From positions 399,257 through 463,256 of the forward strand of contig CACMJX010000001.1 of the NCBI GenBank assembly GCA_902614055.1: a stretch of 64,000 nt of DNA, written 5' to 3'. Below, one piece after another: positions 49,239 through 62,970 of this stretch. Position numbers and translations under genes: made by a program. The notes beneath the pieces are model-generated. The model was not told where the DNA came from. It did no database searches and worked only from the letters and a program-made list of their open reading frames with translations. How positions within the stretch are numbered: the stretch's first letter is position 1; every line of letters starts with the position of its first letter. The stretch is from an uncultured Pelagibacteraceae bacterium (GTDB lineage Bacteria; Pseudomonadota; Alphaproteobacteria; Pelagibacterales; Pelagibacteraceae).

Positions 49239-49666
49239 TGGCAAAAAAAGAAATTAGTGGATACGTAAAGTTGCAAATTAAAGGAGGTCAAGCTAACCCA
49301 GCACCTCCTGTTGGTCCAGCTCTTGGACAAAGAGGTATTAATATTATGGAGTTTTGCAAAGCATTTAATGATAAAACTAAGAGTTTCGCAGGTAAACCAG
49401 TCCCAGTTATAATTACAGTTTATAAAGATAAAAAATTTGATTTTATAATAAAATCTCCACCAGCATCACATTTTATTAAAGAAGCTATGAAATTAAAAAG
49501 TGGATCTAAAGAACCTGGAAGAAACATTGTGGGATCCATATCGAAACAGCAGCTCAAAGATATTGCAGAAAAGAAAATGGCAGACTTAAATGCTCATGAT
49601 TTGGATGAAGCTGCGAAAATTATTGCTGGATCTGCAAGATCAATGGGTATAGAGGTTAAAGATTAA
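49238..49666 (+). CDS. rplK: 50S ribosomal protein L11
   Basis: [29 protein letters not shown]. Confidence 0.98.
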   Translation: MAKKEISGYVKLQIKGGQANPAPPVGPALGQRGINIMEFCKAFNDKTKSFAGKPVPVIITVYKDKKFDFIIKSPPASHFIKEAMKLKSGSKEPGRNIVGSISKQQLKDIAEKKMADLNAHDLDEAAKIIAGSARSMGIEVKD

Positions 49667-50355
49667 TGAAATCAAAAAGATACAAGAGCCTGCCAGAAAA
49701 AACTAACGAATTACAATCTGCCAAAATTGATAGTGTTCTTAGTTTGATAAAATCTAATTGTACAACAAAATTTGATGAGTCAATTGATTTAAGTTTTAGA
49801 ATTAATAACAAGCAAAAAAAAAATGAAGTTAACCTAAGAACAGTAGTAAATTTACCAGGTGGAACAGGTAAATCAATAAAAGTAGCTGTGGTATGTGAAG
49901 AAAGCAAAATAGATGAAGCCAAGAATGCAAATGCTGACATAATAGGAAGTGATGATTTAGTTGAGAAAATTAAAAATGGAGATTTAAATTTTGAAAAACT
50001 TATATGCACACCCTCAATGATGATTAAACTTTCGAAGTTAGGGAAAGTTCTAGGACCAAAGGGATTAATGCCAAACCCTAAATTAGGAACAGTTACTAGT
50101 GATATATCTAAAGCAGTTATAGAAGCAAAAGCTGGTCAAGTTGAAATTCGAAATGATAAAGATGGAAATATTGGTTTAAGCATTGGAAAAAAATCTTTTG
50201 ATGATGATAAGCTTATTAAGAATTATTCAGCGGTCATTGACGCTTTAGAAAAAGAGAAATCTAATTTGACTATAAAGGGAGATTTAGTTAAACAAGCATT
50301 CATAACTTCAAGCATGGGTGTATCCTACAAATTAAAATTAGATAAGAGTTTTTAA
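49666..50355 (+). CDS. rplA: 50S ribosomal protein L1
   Basis: LGKVLGPKGLMPNPKLGTVT. Confidence 0.97.
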   Translation: MKSKRYKSLPEKTNELQSAKIDSVLSLIKSNCTTKFDESIDLSFRINNKQKKNEVNLRTVVNLPGGTGKSIKVAVVCEESKIDEAKNANADIIGSDDLVEKIKNGDLNFEKLICTPSMMIKLSKLGKVLGPKGLMPNPKLGTVTSDISKAVIEAKAGQVEIRNDKDGNIGLSIGKKSFDDDKLIKNYSAVIDALEKEKSNLTIKGDLVKQAFITSSMGVSYKLKLDKSF

Positions 50356-50357
50356 TT

Positions 50358-50867
50358 ATGATGAACAAAGAACAAAAAAGTCAGTACATAAATGATATGA
50401 CAACTCAGTTTGATAAAACTGAAGCAGTTATTGTTACTCATTATCAAGGTTTAACTGTAAATCAATTAGACGAACTAAGAAAAAAAATGCGTGAGCATGG
50501 AATAAAATTCAAAATAACGAATAATAGAATTACAAAGCTAGCTTTGGAAAAGACAAAATGCAAAGAACTGTCAAATCTGTTTTCAGGTCCAACAGCAGTA
50601 GCATTATCAGAAGATGCAATTACATCTGCAAAAATTCTTACCAAATTTTCAAAAGAAAATGAAAACCTCAAAATCTTAGGGGGAATCATGGGTACCGACA
50701 TTTTGGATGTGGCAGGAGTTAAAAATGTTGCAACATTACCCTCATTAGAAGAGGCTAGAGCCAAAATAGTGGGTATTTTAAGGTCTCCAGCACAAAAAAT
50801 AGCAAGTATTTTACTTGCACCCGCTTCAAAAATCGCTATTTTAGCGCTCGAAAAATCAAAAAAATAA
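50358..50867 (+). CDS. rplJ: 50S ribosomal protein L10
   Basis: VTHYQGLTVNQLDELRKKMREHGIKFKITNNRITKLAL. Confidence 0.95.
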   Translation: MMNKEQKSQYINDMTTQFDKTEAVIVTHYQGLTVNQLDELRKKMREHGIKFKITNNRITKLALEKTKCKELSNLFSGPTAVALSEDAITSAKILTKFSKENENLKILGGIMGTDILDVAGVKNVATLPSLEEARAKIVGILRSPAQKIASILLAPASKIAILALEKSKK

Positions 50868-50891
50868 CTAGGGACAAAATAAATTATTATT

Positions 50892-51263
50892 ATGGCTGAC
50901 TTAAATAAAATTATAGACGATTTATCAAGCTTGACTGTTGTTGAAGCAGCTGAGCTTTCAAAACAATTAGAGGAAAAATGGGGAGTTACAGCAGCTGCAG
51001 CAGTTGCTCCTGCACCTGCAGCGGGTGGTGGAGATGCACCTGCCGAAGAAAAAGACGAATTTACTGTTATGCTAACTGCTGTTGGCGATAAAAAAATTAA
51101 TGTCATTAAAGAAGTGAGAGCTGTAACTGAGTTAGGTTTAAAGGAAGCAAAAGATTTAGTTGAGGGAGCACCTAAAGAAGTCAAATCAGGTGTTAATAAA
51201 AAAGAAGCAGACGAAATAAAAGCTAAGTTAGAAGCTGCAGGCGCAAAAGTAGAACTAAAATAA
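50892..51263 (+). CDS. rplL: 50S ribosomal protein L7/L12
   Basis: Ala-rich hinge; [55 protein letters not shown]. Confidence 0.98.
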   Translation: MADLNKIIDDLSSLTVVEAAELSKQLEEKWGVTAAAAVAPAPAAGGGDAPAEEKDEFTVMLTAVGDKKINVIKEVRAVTELGLKEAKDLVEGAPKEVKSGVNKKEADEIKAKLEAAGAKVELK

Positions 51264-51286
51264 ATATTAACTAGAGAGATTTAAAT

Positions 51287-51308
51287 TACTGAAATCTTAA
51301 ATTCAGTA
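51287..51308 (+). promoter_or_regulatory. hairpin in the rplL-rpoB intergenic region
   Basis: TACTGAA-ATCTTAAA-TTCAGTA, perfect 7-bp stem, ends 11 nt before the rpoB ATG. Confidence 0.5.
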
Positions 51309-51319
51309 GCTTAATATAT

Positions 51320-54300
51320 ATGCAATTATCTTTTACTGAAAAAAAGAATATTAGAAAAAGTTTTGGTAAACTAAAGGAAAGTTTATCAATACCAAATTTA
51401 ATAGAAGTTCAAAAAAATTCGTATAAAGAACTAACCGAATTTAGAGAAGAAGTAGAGCAGCATTTAGTTAAGGGGTTCCATAGAGTTTTTAAAAGTATAT
51501 TTCCAATTGAGGATTTGAACGATAAAGCGACTCTTGAGTATGTTTCCTATCGACTTGAAAAACCAAAATTTGATGTGGATGAATGTATTACAAGAGGTTT
51601 AACTTATTCAGCACCATTAAAATGCACTCTTAGATTAGTTGTATATGAGATAGATCAAGAAAATAATACTAAAGACATATTATCAGCTAAAGAGCAAGAG
51701 GTATATATGGGTGAAGTTCCTATGATGACAAACAGTGGTACTTTTATTACAAATGGTGTTCAACGTGTTGTTGTCAATCAAATGCATAGAAGTCCAGGTG
51801 TATTTTTTGACCATGATAGAGGTAAATCTCATGCAAGTGGAAAACTTTTATTTAATTGTAGAGTTATTCCAAATAGAGGTTCATGGTTAGATTTTGAATT
51901 TGATGTTAAGGACTTTTTGTATTTTAGAATAGATAGAAAAAAGAAAATTTTTGTTTCTACACTTCTACAAGCATTAGGATTTACAAAATCAGATATAGTG
52001 AATGAATTTTATGAAAAGGAAACTTTTTCATACGACGAAAAATTAAAAAAATGGAAAACAAAGTTTGATCCCGAGAATTATAAAGCTAAAAATTTTTCAG
52101 AAGAGATAATAGATGCAAAAAATAACAAAGTTTTAGTTAAAGTTGGTGAGCAAATTAATTTCTTAGTAGCAAAAAAACTCCAGAATGATGGGTTAAAAGA
52201 GATTTTGGTCAGCAACGATTCATTATATGGAAAATTCATGCATGAAGCCATTACCGTTGGTGAGGACACATTTGGCATCGGTACAGAAATTAATGAAACT
52301 ATAATTCAAAAACTTTTAGAAGAAAATATTAAAACAATAAATTTATCAAAAACAAATTCAATTTCAAAAGGACCTTATTTACTTCAAACTATTTTAAATG
52401 ATAAAAATGACAATAAAAATGATGCAATAACTGAAATATACAAAATTCTAAGACCTGGAGAACCTCCAACTATAGAAATTGCAACACAAATATTTAACAA
52501 TTTATTTTTTAGTTCAGATAGATATGATTTGTCTGATGTTGGCAGAGTAAAGATGAACTCTAGACTAGACTTAAATTGTTCAGATAAAATTACAATATTA
52601 AGAAACGACGACATACTTGCTATAATCAAAAAGATGCTGGATCTTAGAGATGGAAAAGATGAGGTAGATGATATCGATCATTTAGGAAACAGAAGAGTTA
52701 GATCTGTTGGTGAATTAGTTGAAAATCAAGCAAGAATTGGGGTTTATAGAATGGAAAGAGCCATTAAAGAAAAAATGACGACTTTAGATGTTGAGTCAGC
52801 AATGCCACAAGATTTGATTAACGCTAAACCTTTAACAATATCTTTGAAGGATTTTTTTGCAACTTCTCAACTGTCTCAATTTATGGATCAAACAAACCCG
52901 TTATCTGAAATTACACATAAAAGAAGAGTCTCTGCATTAGGACCGGGTGGACTTACTAGAGAAAGAGCAGGATTTGAGGTTAGAGATGTACATCCAACCC
53001 ATTACGGTCGAATATGCCCGATCGAGACACCAGAAGGACCCAACATAGGTTTAATTAATAGCCTTTCTACATATTCTAAAATAAATAAATATGGATTTAT
53101 AGAAAGTCCATACAAGAAAGTAGAAAATGGAATTGTTCAAGATAAGATTGAATATTTGTCGGCGATGGAAGAAACTAAATTTACAATCGCTCAAGCAAAT
53201 TCGGTTTTAGATAAGAATGGAAAATTTGTTGAAGAACTTATTTCAAGCAGGGCAAATTTAGATTTTATCTTATCAAAACCAGAGAATATCGACTATATAG
53301 ATGTTTCACCAAAACAGTTAGTTTCAGTTGCTGCATCATTAATTCCTTTTCTAGAAAATGATGATGCCAACAGAGCTTTGATGGGTTCTAATATGATGAG
53401 ACAAGCAGTACCACTCCTAAAACCTGAAGCACCTTTAGTTGGCACGGGTATAGAAAGTGATGTAGCCTTAGACTCTGGTGTAACAATAGTTGCAAAAAGA
53501 GATGGTATTGTAGATAAAATAGATGGAAAAAGAATTGTAATTAAAGCCTCAAATGAAAAAGATTACTCTCAATCGGGTGTGGACATATATAATTTACAAA
53601 AATTTAAAAGATCAAACCAAAATACATGTATAAATCAAAAACCATTAGTAAGAGTAGGTGATATAGTAAAGTCGGGAGATATAATTGCAGACGGTCCATC
53701 TACAAAAACTGGAGAATTAGCTTTAGGTAAAAATGTGACAGTAGCATTTATGCCTTGGCAAGGATACAATTTTGAGGACTCAATATTAATATCTGAGAGA
53801 TGTGTGACAGATGATGTATTTACATCAATTCATATTGAGGAATATGAAGTCATGGCTAGAGATACAAAGTTAGGAGAGGAAGATATCACAAGAGATATTC
53901 CAAACATAAATGAGGAGTCTCTAAAAAATTTAGACGAGTCCGGAATAGTTTATATTGGTGCAGAGGTTAAGCCTGGAGATATATTAGTTGGAAAAGTTAC
54001 ACCAAAAGGAGATTCAGCTTCTGGTCCAGAGGAAAAACTTTTAAGATCTATATTTGGGGAAAAAGCAATTGATGTCACTGATACTTCATTAAAAATGCCA
54101 AGTGGTAGTGGTGGTATAGTGGTAGATGTTAGAGTTTTCAATAGACATGGTATTGAGAAGGACGAAAGGTCAATAACCATAGAAAGAGCTGAAATTGAAA
54201 GTGTTCAACAAGATAAAATAGTTGAGGAAGATATCTTGGAAAGAAGTATAAAACAAATGGCTTCATCGATTTTAACAAATATCAAATTAAATAAAAAAAT

Positions 54301-55402
54301 TAAAAATTATGATGCTGGTGTAACTTTAAGTGAAAAAATTGTATTTGATTTGCCAGTGACTGAACTATTTAAAATTTCAATTGATGACGAAAAAAAAATG
54401 GAGACCTTACGCCAACTTAGATCTCAGTATGATAATGCTAAAACAGATATTCAAGAAAGATTTGAAGACAAAGTACTAAAAATCAGACAGGGTGATGATT
54501 TATTACCAAGTGTTATGAAAATGGTAAAAGTTTTTGTTGCAATTAAAAGAAGATTAAGACCAGGTGATAAAATGTCTGGAAGACACGGTAACAAAGGCGT
54601 AGTTAGTAAAATTGTTCCAGTAGAGGATATGCCATATAGAGAGAATGGAAAACCTGTTGACATTGTTTTAAACCCATTAGGAGTACCAAGTAGAATGAAC
54701 GTCGGTCAAATACTAGAAACACATCTAGGATGGTCTTGTAAAGAACTTGGTGAACAATTGACTGATTTAATAAATCAAAATCAAAAAAAAATAGAAAAAG
54801 AAGAAAAAATAACTAATTTTTTAAGGTCAGTGTATGGTGATGAAGTTTACTCTGAAAACATCGACGGCTTATCAAAAACTGAATTTAAAGATCTATGCAC
54901 TAATATTCAAAATGGAGTTCCAATTTCAACACCTGTATTTGATGGTGCAAAGGAACAAGATGTAACCAATATGCTTAAACTTGCAAAATTACCAAATTCA
55001 GGACAAACAACATTGTGGGATGGAAGAACTGGGGAGAAATTTGACAGACCTGTCACGGTTGGAATTATTTATATGCTTAAACTACATCACTTGGTCGAGG
55101 ATAAAATACATGCTAGATCAACAGGTCCTTACAGTTTGGTCACCCAACAACCACTTGGTGGTAAGGCTCAACTAGGAGGCCAAAGGTTTGGTGAAATGGA
55201 AGTTTGGGCTTTAGAAGCATATGGAGCTTCATATACTCTTCAGGAAATACTAACTGTTAAATCTGACGATGTAGCTGGTAGAGTTAAAGTTTATGAAACA
55301 ATAGTTAAAGGTGAAGAAAACTTTGAGTCTGGAATACCAGAGTCATTTAATGTTCTAGTAAAAGAAATTAAGTCACTAGCACTAAACGTGGAGTTAAACT
55401 AA
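51320..55402 (+). CDS. rpoB: DNA-directed RNA polymerase subunit beta
   Basis: [47 protein letters not shown]; full length. Confidence 0.98.
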   Translation: MQLSFTEKKNIRKSFGKLKESLSIPNLIEVQKNSYKELTEFREEVEQHLVKGFHRVFKSIFPIEDLNDKATLEYVSYRLEKPKFDVDECITRGLTYSAPLKCTLRLVVYEIDQENNTKDILSAKEQEVYMGEVPMMTNSGTFITNGVQRVVVNQMHRSPGVFFDHDRGKSHASGKLLFNCRVIPNRGSWLDFEFDVKDFLYFRIDRKKKIFVSTLLQALGFTKSDIVNEFYEKETFSYDEKLKKWKTKFDPENYKAKNFSEEIIDAKNNKVLVKVGEQINFLVAKKLQNDGLKEILVSNDSLYGKFMHEAITVGEDTFGIGTEINETIIQKLLEENIKTINLSKTNSISKGPYLLQTILNDKNDNKNDAITEIYKILRPGEPPTIEIATQIFNNLFFSSDRYDLSDVGRVKMNSRLDLNCSDKITILRNDDILAIIKKMLDLRDGKDEVDDIDHLGNRRVRSVGELVENQARIGVYRMERAIKEKMTTLDVESAMPQDLINAKPLTISLKDFFATSQLSQFMDQTNPLSEITHKRRVSALGPGGLTRERAGFEVRDVHPTHYGRICPIETPEGPNIGLINSLSTYSKINKYGFIESPYKKVENGIVQDKIEYLSAMEETKFTIAQANSVLDKNGKFVEELISSRANLDFILSKPENIDYIDVSPKQLVSVAASLIPFLENDDANRALMGSNMMRQAVPLLKPEAPLVGTGIESDVALDSGVTIVAKRDGIVDKIDGKRIVIKASNEKDYSQSGVDIYNLQKFKRSNQNTCINQKPLVRVGDIVKSGDIIADGPSTKTGELALGKNVTVAFMPWQGYNFEDSILISERCVTDDVFTSIHIEEYEVMARDTKLGEEDITRDIPNINEESLKNLDESGIVYIGAEVKPGDILVGKVTPKGDSASGPEEKLLRSIFGEKAIDVTDTSLKMPSGSGGIVVDVRVFNRHGIEKDERSITIERAEIESVQQDKIVEEDILERSIKQMASSILTNIKLNKKIKNYDAGVTLSEKIVFDLPVTELFKISIDDEKKMETLRQLRSQYDNAKTDIQERFEDKVLKIRQGDDLLPSVMKMVKVFVAIKRRLRPGDKMSGRHGNKGVVSKIVPVEDMPYRENGKPVDIVLNPLGVPSRMNVGQILETHLGWSCKELGEQLTDLINQNQKKIEKEEKITNFLRSVYGDEVYSENIDGLSKTEFKDLCTNIQNGVPISTPVFDGAKEQDVTNMLKLAKLPNSGQTTLWDGRTGEKFDRPVTVGIIYMLKLHHLVEDKIHARSTGPYSLVTQQPLGGKAQLGGQRFGEMEVWALEAYGASYTLQEILTVKSDDVAGRVKVYETIVKGEENFESGIPESFNVLVKEIKSLALNVELN

Positions 55403-55406
55403 AAAT

Positions 55407-58400
55407 ATGAGTAAAGAATTATCAGATTTGTTTAAATCTTCAGAAATATCTGAAGCTCAAAACTTTAATAGCATTAAAATTACATTAGCTAGTCCAGAAA
55501 AAATAAAATCATGGACTTTTGGTGAGATTAAAAAACCAGAAACTATTAACTACAGGACGTTTAGACCTGAAAAAGATGGTCTTTTCTGTGCTAGAATATT
55601 TGGACCTATTAAGGATTATGAATGTTTATGTGGTAAGTACAAAAGAATGAAATTCAGAGGAATAATATGTGAAAAATGTGGAGTAGAAGTTACAAAGTCT
55701 AATGTGAGAAGAGAAAGAATGGGACACATTAATTTAGCAACACCAGTAGCACATATATGGTTCTTAAAATCATTACCTAGTAGAATTTCTCTAGTTGTGG
55801 ATATGAAACTAAAAGAGGTAGAAAGAGTTTTATATTTTGAAAATTTTATAGTGATTGAACCTGGATTAACTGATTTAAAGAAAAATCAGTTATTAAGTGA
55901 AGAAGAGTTGATTAAATATCAGGATGAATATGGAGAAGAAGCATTTACTGCTGGGATCGGTGCCGAAGCAATTTTAGAAATTTTAAAATCCATAAACCTT
56001 GAAGAAGAAAGAGATTTATTAATAAAAAATATTAAAGAGACAAAATCAAAGATAAACGAGGAAAGATCTATTAAAAGATTAAAGTTAATAGAGTCTTTTA
56101 TCGAAACTGGTAATAAACCTGAATGGATGATATTAACTACTGTTCCAGTAATACCACCAGAATTAAGACCTCTTGTTCCTTTGGATGGGGGAAGATTTGC
56201 TACATCTGATTTGAATGATTTATATAGAAGAGTCATAAATAGAAATAATAGATTAAAGAGACTAATAGATTTAAAAGCACCAGATATCATTGTAAGAAAT
56301 GAAAAAAGAATGCTACAAGAGTCAGTAGATGCGCTTTTCGACAACGGTAGAAGAGGAAGAGTAATTACAGGAACTGGCAAAAGACCCCTTAAATCATTAG
56401 CTGAAATGTTAAAAGGAAAACAAGGAAGATTTAGACAAAATCTTTTAGGAAAAAGAGTTGATTATTCTGGAAGGTCGGTAATTGTTGTTGGTCCAGACTT
56501 AAAACTTCATGAGTGTGGGCTGCCTAAAAAAATGGCACTAGAATTATTCAAACCATTTTTATATGCTAGACTAAATAAACTAGGTTTAGCCTCAACCATT
56601 AAACAAGCTAAAAAATTAGTAGAAAGAGAAAGAACTGAGGTTTGGGATGCGTTAGAACTTATTGTAAGAGAACATCCAGTAATTTTAAACAGAGCTCCAA
56701 CATTACACAGACTTGGTGTTCAAGCATTTGAACCTAAACTAATTGAAGGAAACGCTATTGAGTTGCATCCTCTAACTTGTGCAGCATTTAACGCTGATTT
56801 TGATGGTGATCAAATGGCTGTTCACGTACCATTAAGTTTAGAAGCTCAATTAGAGGCTAGAGTACTAATGATGTCAACAAACAATATATTAAGTCCATCT
56901 AATGGGAAACCTATAATTGTACCAAGTCAGGATATGATTTTAGGAATCTATTATCTATCACAGCCTCCAGTTCAAACAGATAAAATTGATGGTTATTTTG
57001 TAAATGGATCTGAAATAGAACATGCGTTAGAAACTGGTCAAATTAAAGTACACTCAAGAATAGTCTCAAGATTTGAAACTATTGACGAAAATGGAAACAC
57101 TAAATTTGAAAAACATATCAGTACAGCAGGAAGATTTTTATTATCAAATTTAATTCCAAAAAATGTAAATAACAAATTTTCACTGGTTGACAGATTGTTG
57201 CCAAAAAAAATTGTTTCAGAGGTAATAGATCATGTGTTTAGATTTTCAGGACAAAAAAGTACTGTAATATTTTGCGATAAATTAAAAGACATTGGATTTA
57301 AGCATGCTTTTAAAGCAGGAATTTCATTTGGAAAAGATGACCTTTTAATACCTGATAATAAAGAGCAACTAATCGACGAAACTAAAAAGCTTATTGCAGA
57401 CTACGAAGGCCAATATGCTGAAGGATTAATTACAAGAGGTGAAAAGTATAATAAAGTTATTGATGCATGGTCGAAATGTACAGATAGAGTAGCATCAGAA
57501 ATGATGAAAAAGATTTCTGCAACAGAGGTTACAGATGAAGGGTTAAAAATAAACTCAGTATTTATGATGGCTGATAGTGGTGCAAGAGGTTCAGCAGCAC
57601 AGATGAAACAATTAGCTGGGATGAGAGGTTTAATCGCTAAACCGTCTGGTGAAATTATTGAAACACCTATCACATCAAATTTTAAAGAAGGTCTTACAGC
57701 ATTAGAATATTTTAACTCAACACACGGTGCTAGAAAAGGTTTAGCCGATACAGCGCTTAAAACTGCTAGCTCAGGTTATCTAACGAGAAGATTGTGTGAC
57801 GTTGCTCAAGATTTAACAGTCACCAAACCGAAATGTGATAGAAATTGTGGTTCAATAAAACTTGCAGAGGTTCTTGAAGGTGGAAATATAATGGTAAGTT
57901 TATCTGAAAGAGCACTAGGAAGAGTAGCTGCAAAAGAGGTAAAAAACCCACTAACAGGAGAAGTTCTTATTAAAAAAGAGGAAATGATAGATGAGGCAGG
58001 TTGTGAAAAGATAGATGCCGCTGGGGTCAAAAGTATAAATGTTTATTCAGTAATGACTTGTAAATCCAAAGAAGGTGTATGTGCGACGTCATATGGTAGA
58101 GATTTGTCAAGAGGTAAGATGGTTCATGTAGGAGAAGCTATTGGTATGATTTCAGCTCAATCAATAGGAGAACCTGGAACACAATTGACTATGAGAACTT
58201 TCCACGTCGGTGGAACAGCTTCAGTGAAGCAGGAATCTCAAATAGTTTCAAACTCTGAGGGTGTTTTAAAAATTGTTAACACAAACTTAATTAAAGACTC
58301 AAAAAATAATCAAATTGTAATGGGTAGAAATACCGAAATATCTATAGAAGATGACAATGGTCTTCAAGTAGCATCCTACAAAGTTCCATATGGATCTAAA

Positions 58401-59573
58401 CTGTATTTTGAAAATGAGCAAAGAGTAAAAAAGGGTTCTAAAATCTGTGAATGGGATCCATATACAACTCCTGTTATTGCAGAAAAAGATGGTATTGCGA
58501 ATTATGTAGATTTAATTGATGGAGTTTCAATTGCAGAAACAGTCGATGATGCTACAGGTATTTCAACTAAAGCGGTAGTTGATTGGAAAACACAATCTAA
58601 AAATACTGATCTTAAACCTAGAATTACACTAAGAGATCAAAAAGGAAATGTTATCAAAAAGGCAGATGATAATGAAGCAAGATACTATTTAGTACCAGAT
58701 TCAATTTTATCAGTAAAAGATGGTGCAAAAATTTCAGCTGGTGATGTAATCGCAAGGTTACCTAAGGAAACAACAAAAACTAAAGATATTACAGGTGGAT
58801 TACCTAGAGTTGCTGAATTATTTGAGGCAAGAAAAGCAAAAGACAGTGCAATTATTGCTGAAAATGACGGCAGTGTTATTTTTGGTAAAGAAGTTAGAGG
58901 AAAACAAAGAGTTACAATTGAAGCGGAAAATGGCGATTCATCAAGTTATTTAATTCCTAAGGGTAAACATATTAATTTTAATCAAGGTGAAAAGATTAAA
59001 AAAGGTGAATATTTACTTGATGGACAACCGTTACCTCATGATATTTTAAGAATATTAGGAATAGAGGAATTGACAGAGTATTTTGTTAATCAGGTTCAAG
59101 ATGTTTATAGACTACAAGGTGTAATTATAAACGATAAACATATTGAAACTATTTTAAGACAAATGCTTAAAAAAATTGAAGTAAAAGAGTCAGGAGATAG
59201 TAAACTGCTACCAGGTGAAGTAGTTGATAGAATTAAATTTGAAACAATGAACGAAGAATTAGTTGGAGACGGAAAAAAACCAGCTGTGGGTGAAAGAGTA
59301 TTAATGGGTATCACAAAAGCTTCATTACAAACAGAGTCATTTATTTCAGCTGCATCCTTCCAAGAAACCACAAGAGTACTAACAGATGCTGCTATTAAAG
59401 GAAAAGTTGATAAATTGACGGGATTAAAAGAAAACGTAATTGTTGGAAGATTGGTTCCTGCTGGTACAGGTGCAATAAAAAATTCTTGGAATAAAAAAGC
59501 AATAAATGACGACCAAAAATTTTTATCAGAGCAAGAGAACACGGAAGCATCTGAAGCTCAAATAAATCAATAA
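55407..59573 (+). CDS. rpoC: DNA-directed RNA polymerase subunit beta'
   Basis: [39 protein letters not shown]. Confidence 0.98.
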   Translation: MSKELSDLFKSSEISEAQNFNSIKITLASPEKIKSWTFGEIKKPETINYRTFRPEKDGLFCARIFGPIKDYECLCGKYKRMKFRGIICEKCGVEVTKSNVRRERMGHINLATPVAHIWFLKSLPSRISLVVDMKLKEVERVLYFENFIVIEPGLTDLKKNQLLSEEELIKYQDEYGEEAFTAGIGAEAILEILKSINLEEERDLLIKNIKETKSKINEERSIKRLKLIESFIETGNKPEWMILTTVPVIPPELRPLVPLDGGRFATSDLNDLYRRVINRNNRLKRLIDLKAPDIIVRNEKRMLQESVDALFDNGRRGRVITGTGKRPLKSLAEMLKGKQGRFRQNLLGKRVDYSGRSVIVVGPDLKLHECGLPKKMALELFKPFLYARLNKLGLASTIKQAKKLVERERTEVWDALELIVREHPVILNRAPTLHRLGVQAFEPKLIEGNAIELHPLTCAAFNADFDGDQMAVHVPLSLEAQLEARVLMMSTNNILSPSNGKPIIVPSQDMILGIYYLSQPPVQTDKIDGYFVNGSEIEHALETGQIKVHSRIVSRFETIDENGNTKFEKHISTAGRFLLSNLIPKNVNNKFSLVDRLLPKKIVSEVIDHVFRFSGQKSTVIFCDKLKDIGFKHAFKAGISFGKDDLLIPDNKEQLIDETKKLIADYEGQYAEGLITRGEKYNKVIDAWSKCTDRVASEMMKKISATEVTDEGLKINSVFMMADSGARGSAAQMKQLAGMRGLIAKPSGEIIETPITSNFKEGLTALEYFNSTHGARKGLADTALKTASSGYLTRRLCDVAQDLTVTKPKCDRNCGSIKLAEVLEGGNIMVSLSERALGRVAAKEVKNPLTGEVLIKKEEMIDEAGCEKIDAAGVKSINVYSVMTCKSKEGVCATSYGRDLSRGKMVHVGEAIGMISAQSIGEPGTQLTMRTFHVGGTASVKQESQIVSNSEGVLKIVNTNLIKDSKNNQIVMGRNTEISIEDDNGLQVASYKVPYGSKLYFENEQRVKKGSKICEWDPYTTPVIAEKDGIANYVDLIDGVSIAETVDDATGISTKAVVDWKTQSKNTDLKPRITLRDQKGNVIKKADDNEARYYLVPDSILSVKDGAKISAGDVIARLPKETTKTKDITGGLPRVAELFEARKAKDSAIIAENDGSVIFGKEVRGKQRVTIEAENGDSSSYLIPKGKHINFNQGEKIKKGEYLLDGQPLPHDILRILGIEELTEYFVNQVQDVYRLQGVIINDKHIETILRQMLKKIEVKESGDSKLLPGEVVDRIKFETMNEELVGDGKKPAVGERVLMGITKASLQTESFISAASFQETTRVLTDAAIKGKVDKLTGLKENVIVGRLVPAGTGAIKNSWNKKAINDDQKFLSEQENTEASEAQINQ

Positions 59574-59602
59574 TTTTAAGTACTTTTAAGCCTTTATTTA
59601 GT

Positions 59603-59630
59603 TTGACAAATACAATTTCTAATGTATTTT
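59603..59630 (+). promoter_or_regulatory. sigma70-type promoter for the rpsL-rpsG-fusA operon
   Basis: TTGACA 59603-59608, 16-nt spacer, TATTTT 59625-59630. Confidence 0.55.
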
Positions 59631-59652
59631 GGCCATGTTTTTGGTTGGAATG

Positions 59653-59700
59653 TAGTGACTAGTTCACTAAACGCTGCCACAAATAACAGGCCAGTTATTT
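59653..59700 (+). promoter_or_regulatory. two tandem short hairpins in the rpsL leader
   Basis: TAGTGA-CTAGT-TCACTA (59653-59669) and AAATAAC-AGGCCA-GTTATTT (59681-59700). Confidence 0.45.
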
Positions 59701-59731
59701 TCATCAAAAATAAAAATATTTATTAAAAATT

Positions 59732-60103
59732 ATGCCAACTATTAATCAGTTAGTTAGAAAAAGTAGAGTTAAACAAATAACAAGAAATAAAGTTCCTGCT
59801 TTACAAAAACAACCCTTGAAAAGAGGTGTTTGTGTAAAGGTTTATACAACAACTCCCAAAAAACCTAACTCAGCCTTAAGAAAAGTAGCTCGTGTAAGAT
59901 TATCAAATGGCTTTGAGGTAACCGCATACATTCCAGGTGAAGGTCATAATTTGCAAGAACACTCAGTTGTATTAATTAGAGGTGGAAGAGTTAAGGATTT
60001 GCCAGGTGTTCGTTATCATATTTTAAGAGGTAATTTAGATACGCAAGGAGTTGCAAATAGAAAACAAAGACGATCTTTATACGGAACAAAAAAGGGTAAA
60101 TAA
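59732..60103 (+). CDS. rpsL: 30S ribosomal protein S12
   Basis: [45 protein letters not shown]. Confidence 0.98.
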   Translation: MPTINQLVRKSRVKQITRNKVPALQKQPLKRGVCVKVYTTTPKKPNSALRKVARVRLSNGFEVTAYIPGEGHNLQEHSVVLIRGGRVKDLPGVRYHILRGNLDTQGVANRKQRRSLYGTKKGK

Positions 60104-60106
60104 TAA

Positions 60107-60577
60107 ATGTCTAGAAAACGTAAAGCTCCAAAAAAATTAGCTGTTATAGACCCAAAATACAAATCAACAATAATTCCAAAATTAATAAATTCAATTATGT
60201 ATGATGGAAAAAAGACTATTGCTGAAAAGATCATTTATGATGCAATTGAAAAGATAAAAAGTAAGTCTAAAGATGAGCCTTTAAATGTTTTTAATGATGC
60301 AATTAATAATATTAGACCAACTGTTGAAGTGAGATCAAGAAGAGTAGGAGGTGCAACTTATCAGGTCCCTGTAGAAGTAAAGTCAAAAAGATCACAAGCT
60401 TTAGCTTTAAGGTGGTTAGTAGACGCATCAAGAAAACGAAAAGACAAAAAAATGTCAGATAAAATATTTAATGAAATATATGATGCTTATCAAAATAGAG
60501 GATCAGCAATTAAAAAAAAGGAAGATACGCATAAAATGGCAGAGTCAAATAAGGCTTTTGCTCATTTTAGATGGTAA
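60107..60577 (+). CDS. rpsG: 30S ribosomal protein S7
   Basis: RPTVEVRSRRVGGATYQVPVEV. Confidence 0.97.
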   Translation: MSRKRKAPKKLAVIDPKYKSTIIPKLINSIMYDGKKTIAEKIIYDAIEKIKSKSKDEPLNVFNDAINNIRPTVEVRSRRVGGATYQVPVEVKSKRSQALALRWLVDASRKRKDKKMSDKIFNEIYDAYQNRGSAIKKKEDTHKMAESNKAFAHFRW

Positions 60578-60583
60578 TTAATT

Positions 60584-62659
60584 ATGTCAAGAACCCACAC
60601 TTTAGATAAATATAGAAATATAGGTATTATGGCCCATATAGATGCCGGTAAGACTACAACCACCGAAAGAATTCTATACTACACAGGCAAAAGCCATAAA
60701 ATAGGTGAAGTGCATGATGGGGCTGCAACTATGGATTGGATGGAACAAGAGCAAGAAAGAGGTATAACGATTACTTCAGCTGCTACTACATGTTTTTGGA
60801 ATGACCACAGGATTAATATTATTGATACTCCTGGCCATGTGGATTTTACTATTGAGGTAGAGAGATCTTTAAAGGTACTTGATGGTGCGGTTGCTGTTTT
60901 TGATGGTGTTGCAGGAGTTGAGCCTCAATCGGAGACGGTATGGAGACAAGCTGACAAGTATAAAGTTCCCAGAATTTGCTTTGTGAATAAATTAGATAGA
61001 ACTGGCGCTGATTTTTTTAGATGTGTGGGGATGATTAAAGACAGACTTGGTGCAAAGCCTTTAGTAATGCAAATTCCAATAGGTGTTGAGGCTTCTTTAA
61101 AAGGTGTTGTGGATCTGATTAAAATGAAAGCTATAGTGTGGAAAAATGAAGATCTAGGTGCCGCTTGGGAGTTAACAGATATACCAGATGATTTAAAAGA
61201 TATTTCAAACAAATACCGACAAGAATTGGTTGAGACAGCGGTTGAGCAAGACGAAAAACTAATGGAAGATTATCTGGGTGGAAATGAAATATCAGAGGAA
61301 GATTTAATAAAGTGTGTAAGAAAAGGATGTTTAGGTTTTGATTTTGTTCCAGTTTTAACTGGATCTGCTTTTAAAAATAAAGGTGTTCAACCATTATTAG
61401 ATGCAGTTGTAAATTATTTACCAAGTCCCAATGATATCGGATTAATAAAAGGTACTAAACCTGGGTCTGGAGAAGAAATTGAAATGAAATTCGAGGACAG
61501 TTCACCTTTTTCAGCTTTAGCATTTAAAGTTGCAAATGACCCATTTGTTGGGAGTTTGACATTTATAAGAATTTATTCAGGCACAGTTAAATCAGGTACT
61601 GGAATTTATAATACATCTAAAGATAAAGAGGAACGTGTTGGCAGAATGTTATTGATGCATGCAAACTCTAGAGAAGATATAAAAGAGGCAAACGCAGGTG
61701 ATATAGTTGCTTTAGCAGGATTAAAAAATACGATAACTGGTCATACATTAGCAGATAAAGAAACACCAGTTTTACTTGAACCAATGGAATTCCCTGATCC
61801 CGTTATTGAGATAGCAGTTGAACCTAAAACAAAAGCAGACCAAGAAAAAATGGGAGAGGCATTAGGTAGATTAGCTAAAGAAGATCCATCTTTTAGAGTA
61901 ACCTCTGATGAAGAGTCTGGACAAACAATCATAAAAGGAATGGGTGAATTACACTTAGATATAATCGTCGATAGAATGAAAAGAGAATTTAAAGTTGAGG
62001 CAAATGTTGGAGCTCCACAAGTTGCTTATAGAGAGACAATATTATCTCCAGCAGAGAATGACTATACGCATAAAAAACAAAGTGGAGGTGCAGGACAATT
62101 TGCTAGAGTTAAACTTACAGTAGAACCGCTTGAACCTGGAAAAGGTAGAGAGATAGAAAGTAAAATTAAAGGTGGAGCAATTCCTAAAGAGTTTATTCCA
62201 GGAGTTGAGAAGGGTGTTGAAACTGTTGCAGATGGTGGAATTTTAGCTGGATTTCCTTTAATTGATTATAAAGTAACGATAGTGGATGGATTGCATCACG
62301 ATGTTGACTCTAGTGTTTTGGCATTCGAATTAGCGTCAAGACAATGTTTTAAAGAAGCTTGCACAAAAGCAACTCTAAAATTATTAGAACCTATTATGAG
62401 AGTTGAAGTAGTAACACCAGAGGATTATATGGGTGATGTTATTGGTGATCTTAATAGTAGGAGAGGTCAAATTAGCACGCAGGAACAAAGAGGAAATGCA
62501 ACTGTGATAACAGCTATGGTTCCACTGGCAAATATGTTTGGGTACATAAACAATTTAAGATCAATGTCGCAAGGTAGAGCACAATATTCAATGTTCTTCG
62601 ATCATTACGATAAAGTTCCACAAAATGTTCAGGATGAGGTAACAAAAAAGACAGGTTAA
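60584..62659 (+). CDS. fusA: elongation factor G
   Basis: [51 protein letters not shown]. Confidence 0.98.
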   Translation: MSRTHTLDKYRNIGIMAHIDAGKTTTTERILYYTGKSHKIGEVHDGAATMDWMEQEQERGITITSAATTCFWNDHRINIIDTPGHVDFTIEVERSLKVLDGAVAVFDGVAGVEPQSETVWRQADKYKVPRICFVNKLDRTGADFFRCVGMIKDRLGAKPLVMQIPIGVEASLKGVVDLIKMKAIVWKNEDLGAAWELTDIPDDLKDISNKYRQELVETAVEQDEKLMEDYLGGNEISEEDLIKCVRKGCLGFDFVPVLTGSAFKNKGVQPLLDAVVNYLPSPNDIGLIKGTKPGSGEEIEMKFEDSSPFSALAFKVANDPFVGSLTFIRIYSGTVKSGTGIYNTSKDKEERVGRMLLMHANSREDIKEANAGDIVALAGLKNTITGHTLADKETPVLLEPMEFPDPVIEIAVEPKTKADQEKMGEALGRLAKEDPSFRVTSDEESGQTIIKGMGELHLDIIVDRMKREFKVEANVGAPQVAYRETILSPAENDYTHKKQSGGAGQFARVKLTVEPLEPGKGREIESKIKGGAIPKEFIPGVEKGVETVADGGILAGFPLIDYKVTIVDGLHHDVDSSVLAFELASRQCFKEACTKATLKLLEPIMRVEVVTPEDYMGDVIGDLNSRRGQISTQEQRGNATVITAMVPLANMFGYINNLRSMSQGRAQYSMFFDHYDKVPQNVQDEVTKKTG

Positions 62660-62661
62660 TT

Positions 62662-62970
62662 ATGGAAAAGCAAAATATTAGAATAAAACTTAGAGCTTAT
62701 GATAATAAGGTTTTAGATCAATCAACTGAGGAAATAGTTAATACAGTTAAAAGAACAGGGGCAAACATCAAAGGACCTATCCCACTACCAACAAAAAAAG
62801 AGAGATACACTGTATTAAGATCACCACATATTGATAAAAAAAGTCGAGAACAGTTTGAAACAAGAACACATAAAAGATTGATAGATATTATAGAGCCTAC
62901 ACCAGCCACAGTTGAGGCGTTAATGAAATTAGACTTAGCATCCGGTGTTGACGTGGAGATTAAAATATAA
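62662..62970 (+). CDS. rpsJ: 30S ribosomal protein S10
   Basis: [51 protein letters not shown]. Confidence 0.97.
   Translation: MEKQNIRIKLRAYDNKVLDQSTEEIVNTVKRTGANIKGPIPLPTKKERYTVLRSPHIDKKSREQFETRTHKRLIDIIEPTPATVEALMKLDLASGVDVEIKI

Noticed and set aside
50462-51184. 240-aa minus-strand ORF
   Set aside because: Antisense to rplJ/rplL with a low-complexity Ser/Ala-rich translation; shadow ORF of codon bias.
55919-56380. 153-aa minus-strand ORF (and others antisense to rpoC, e.g. 59105-59542)
   Set aside because: Complement of a highly conserved rpoC coding region; no RBS or domain.
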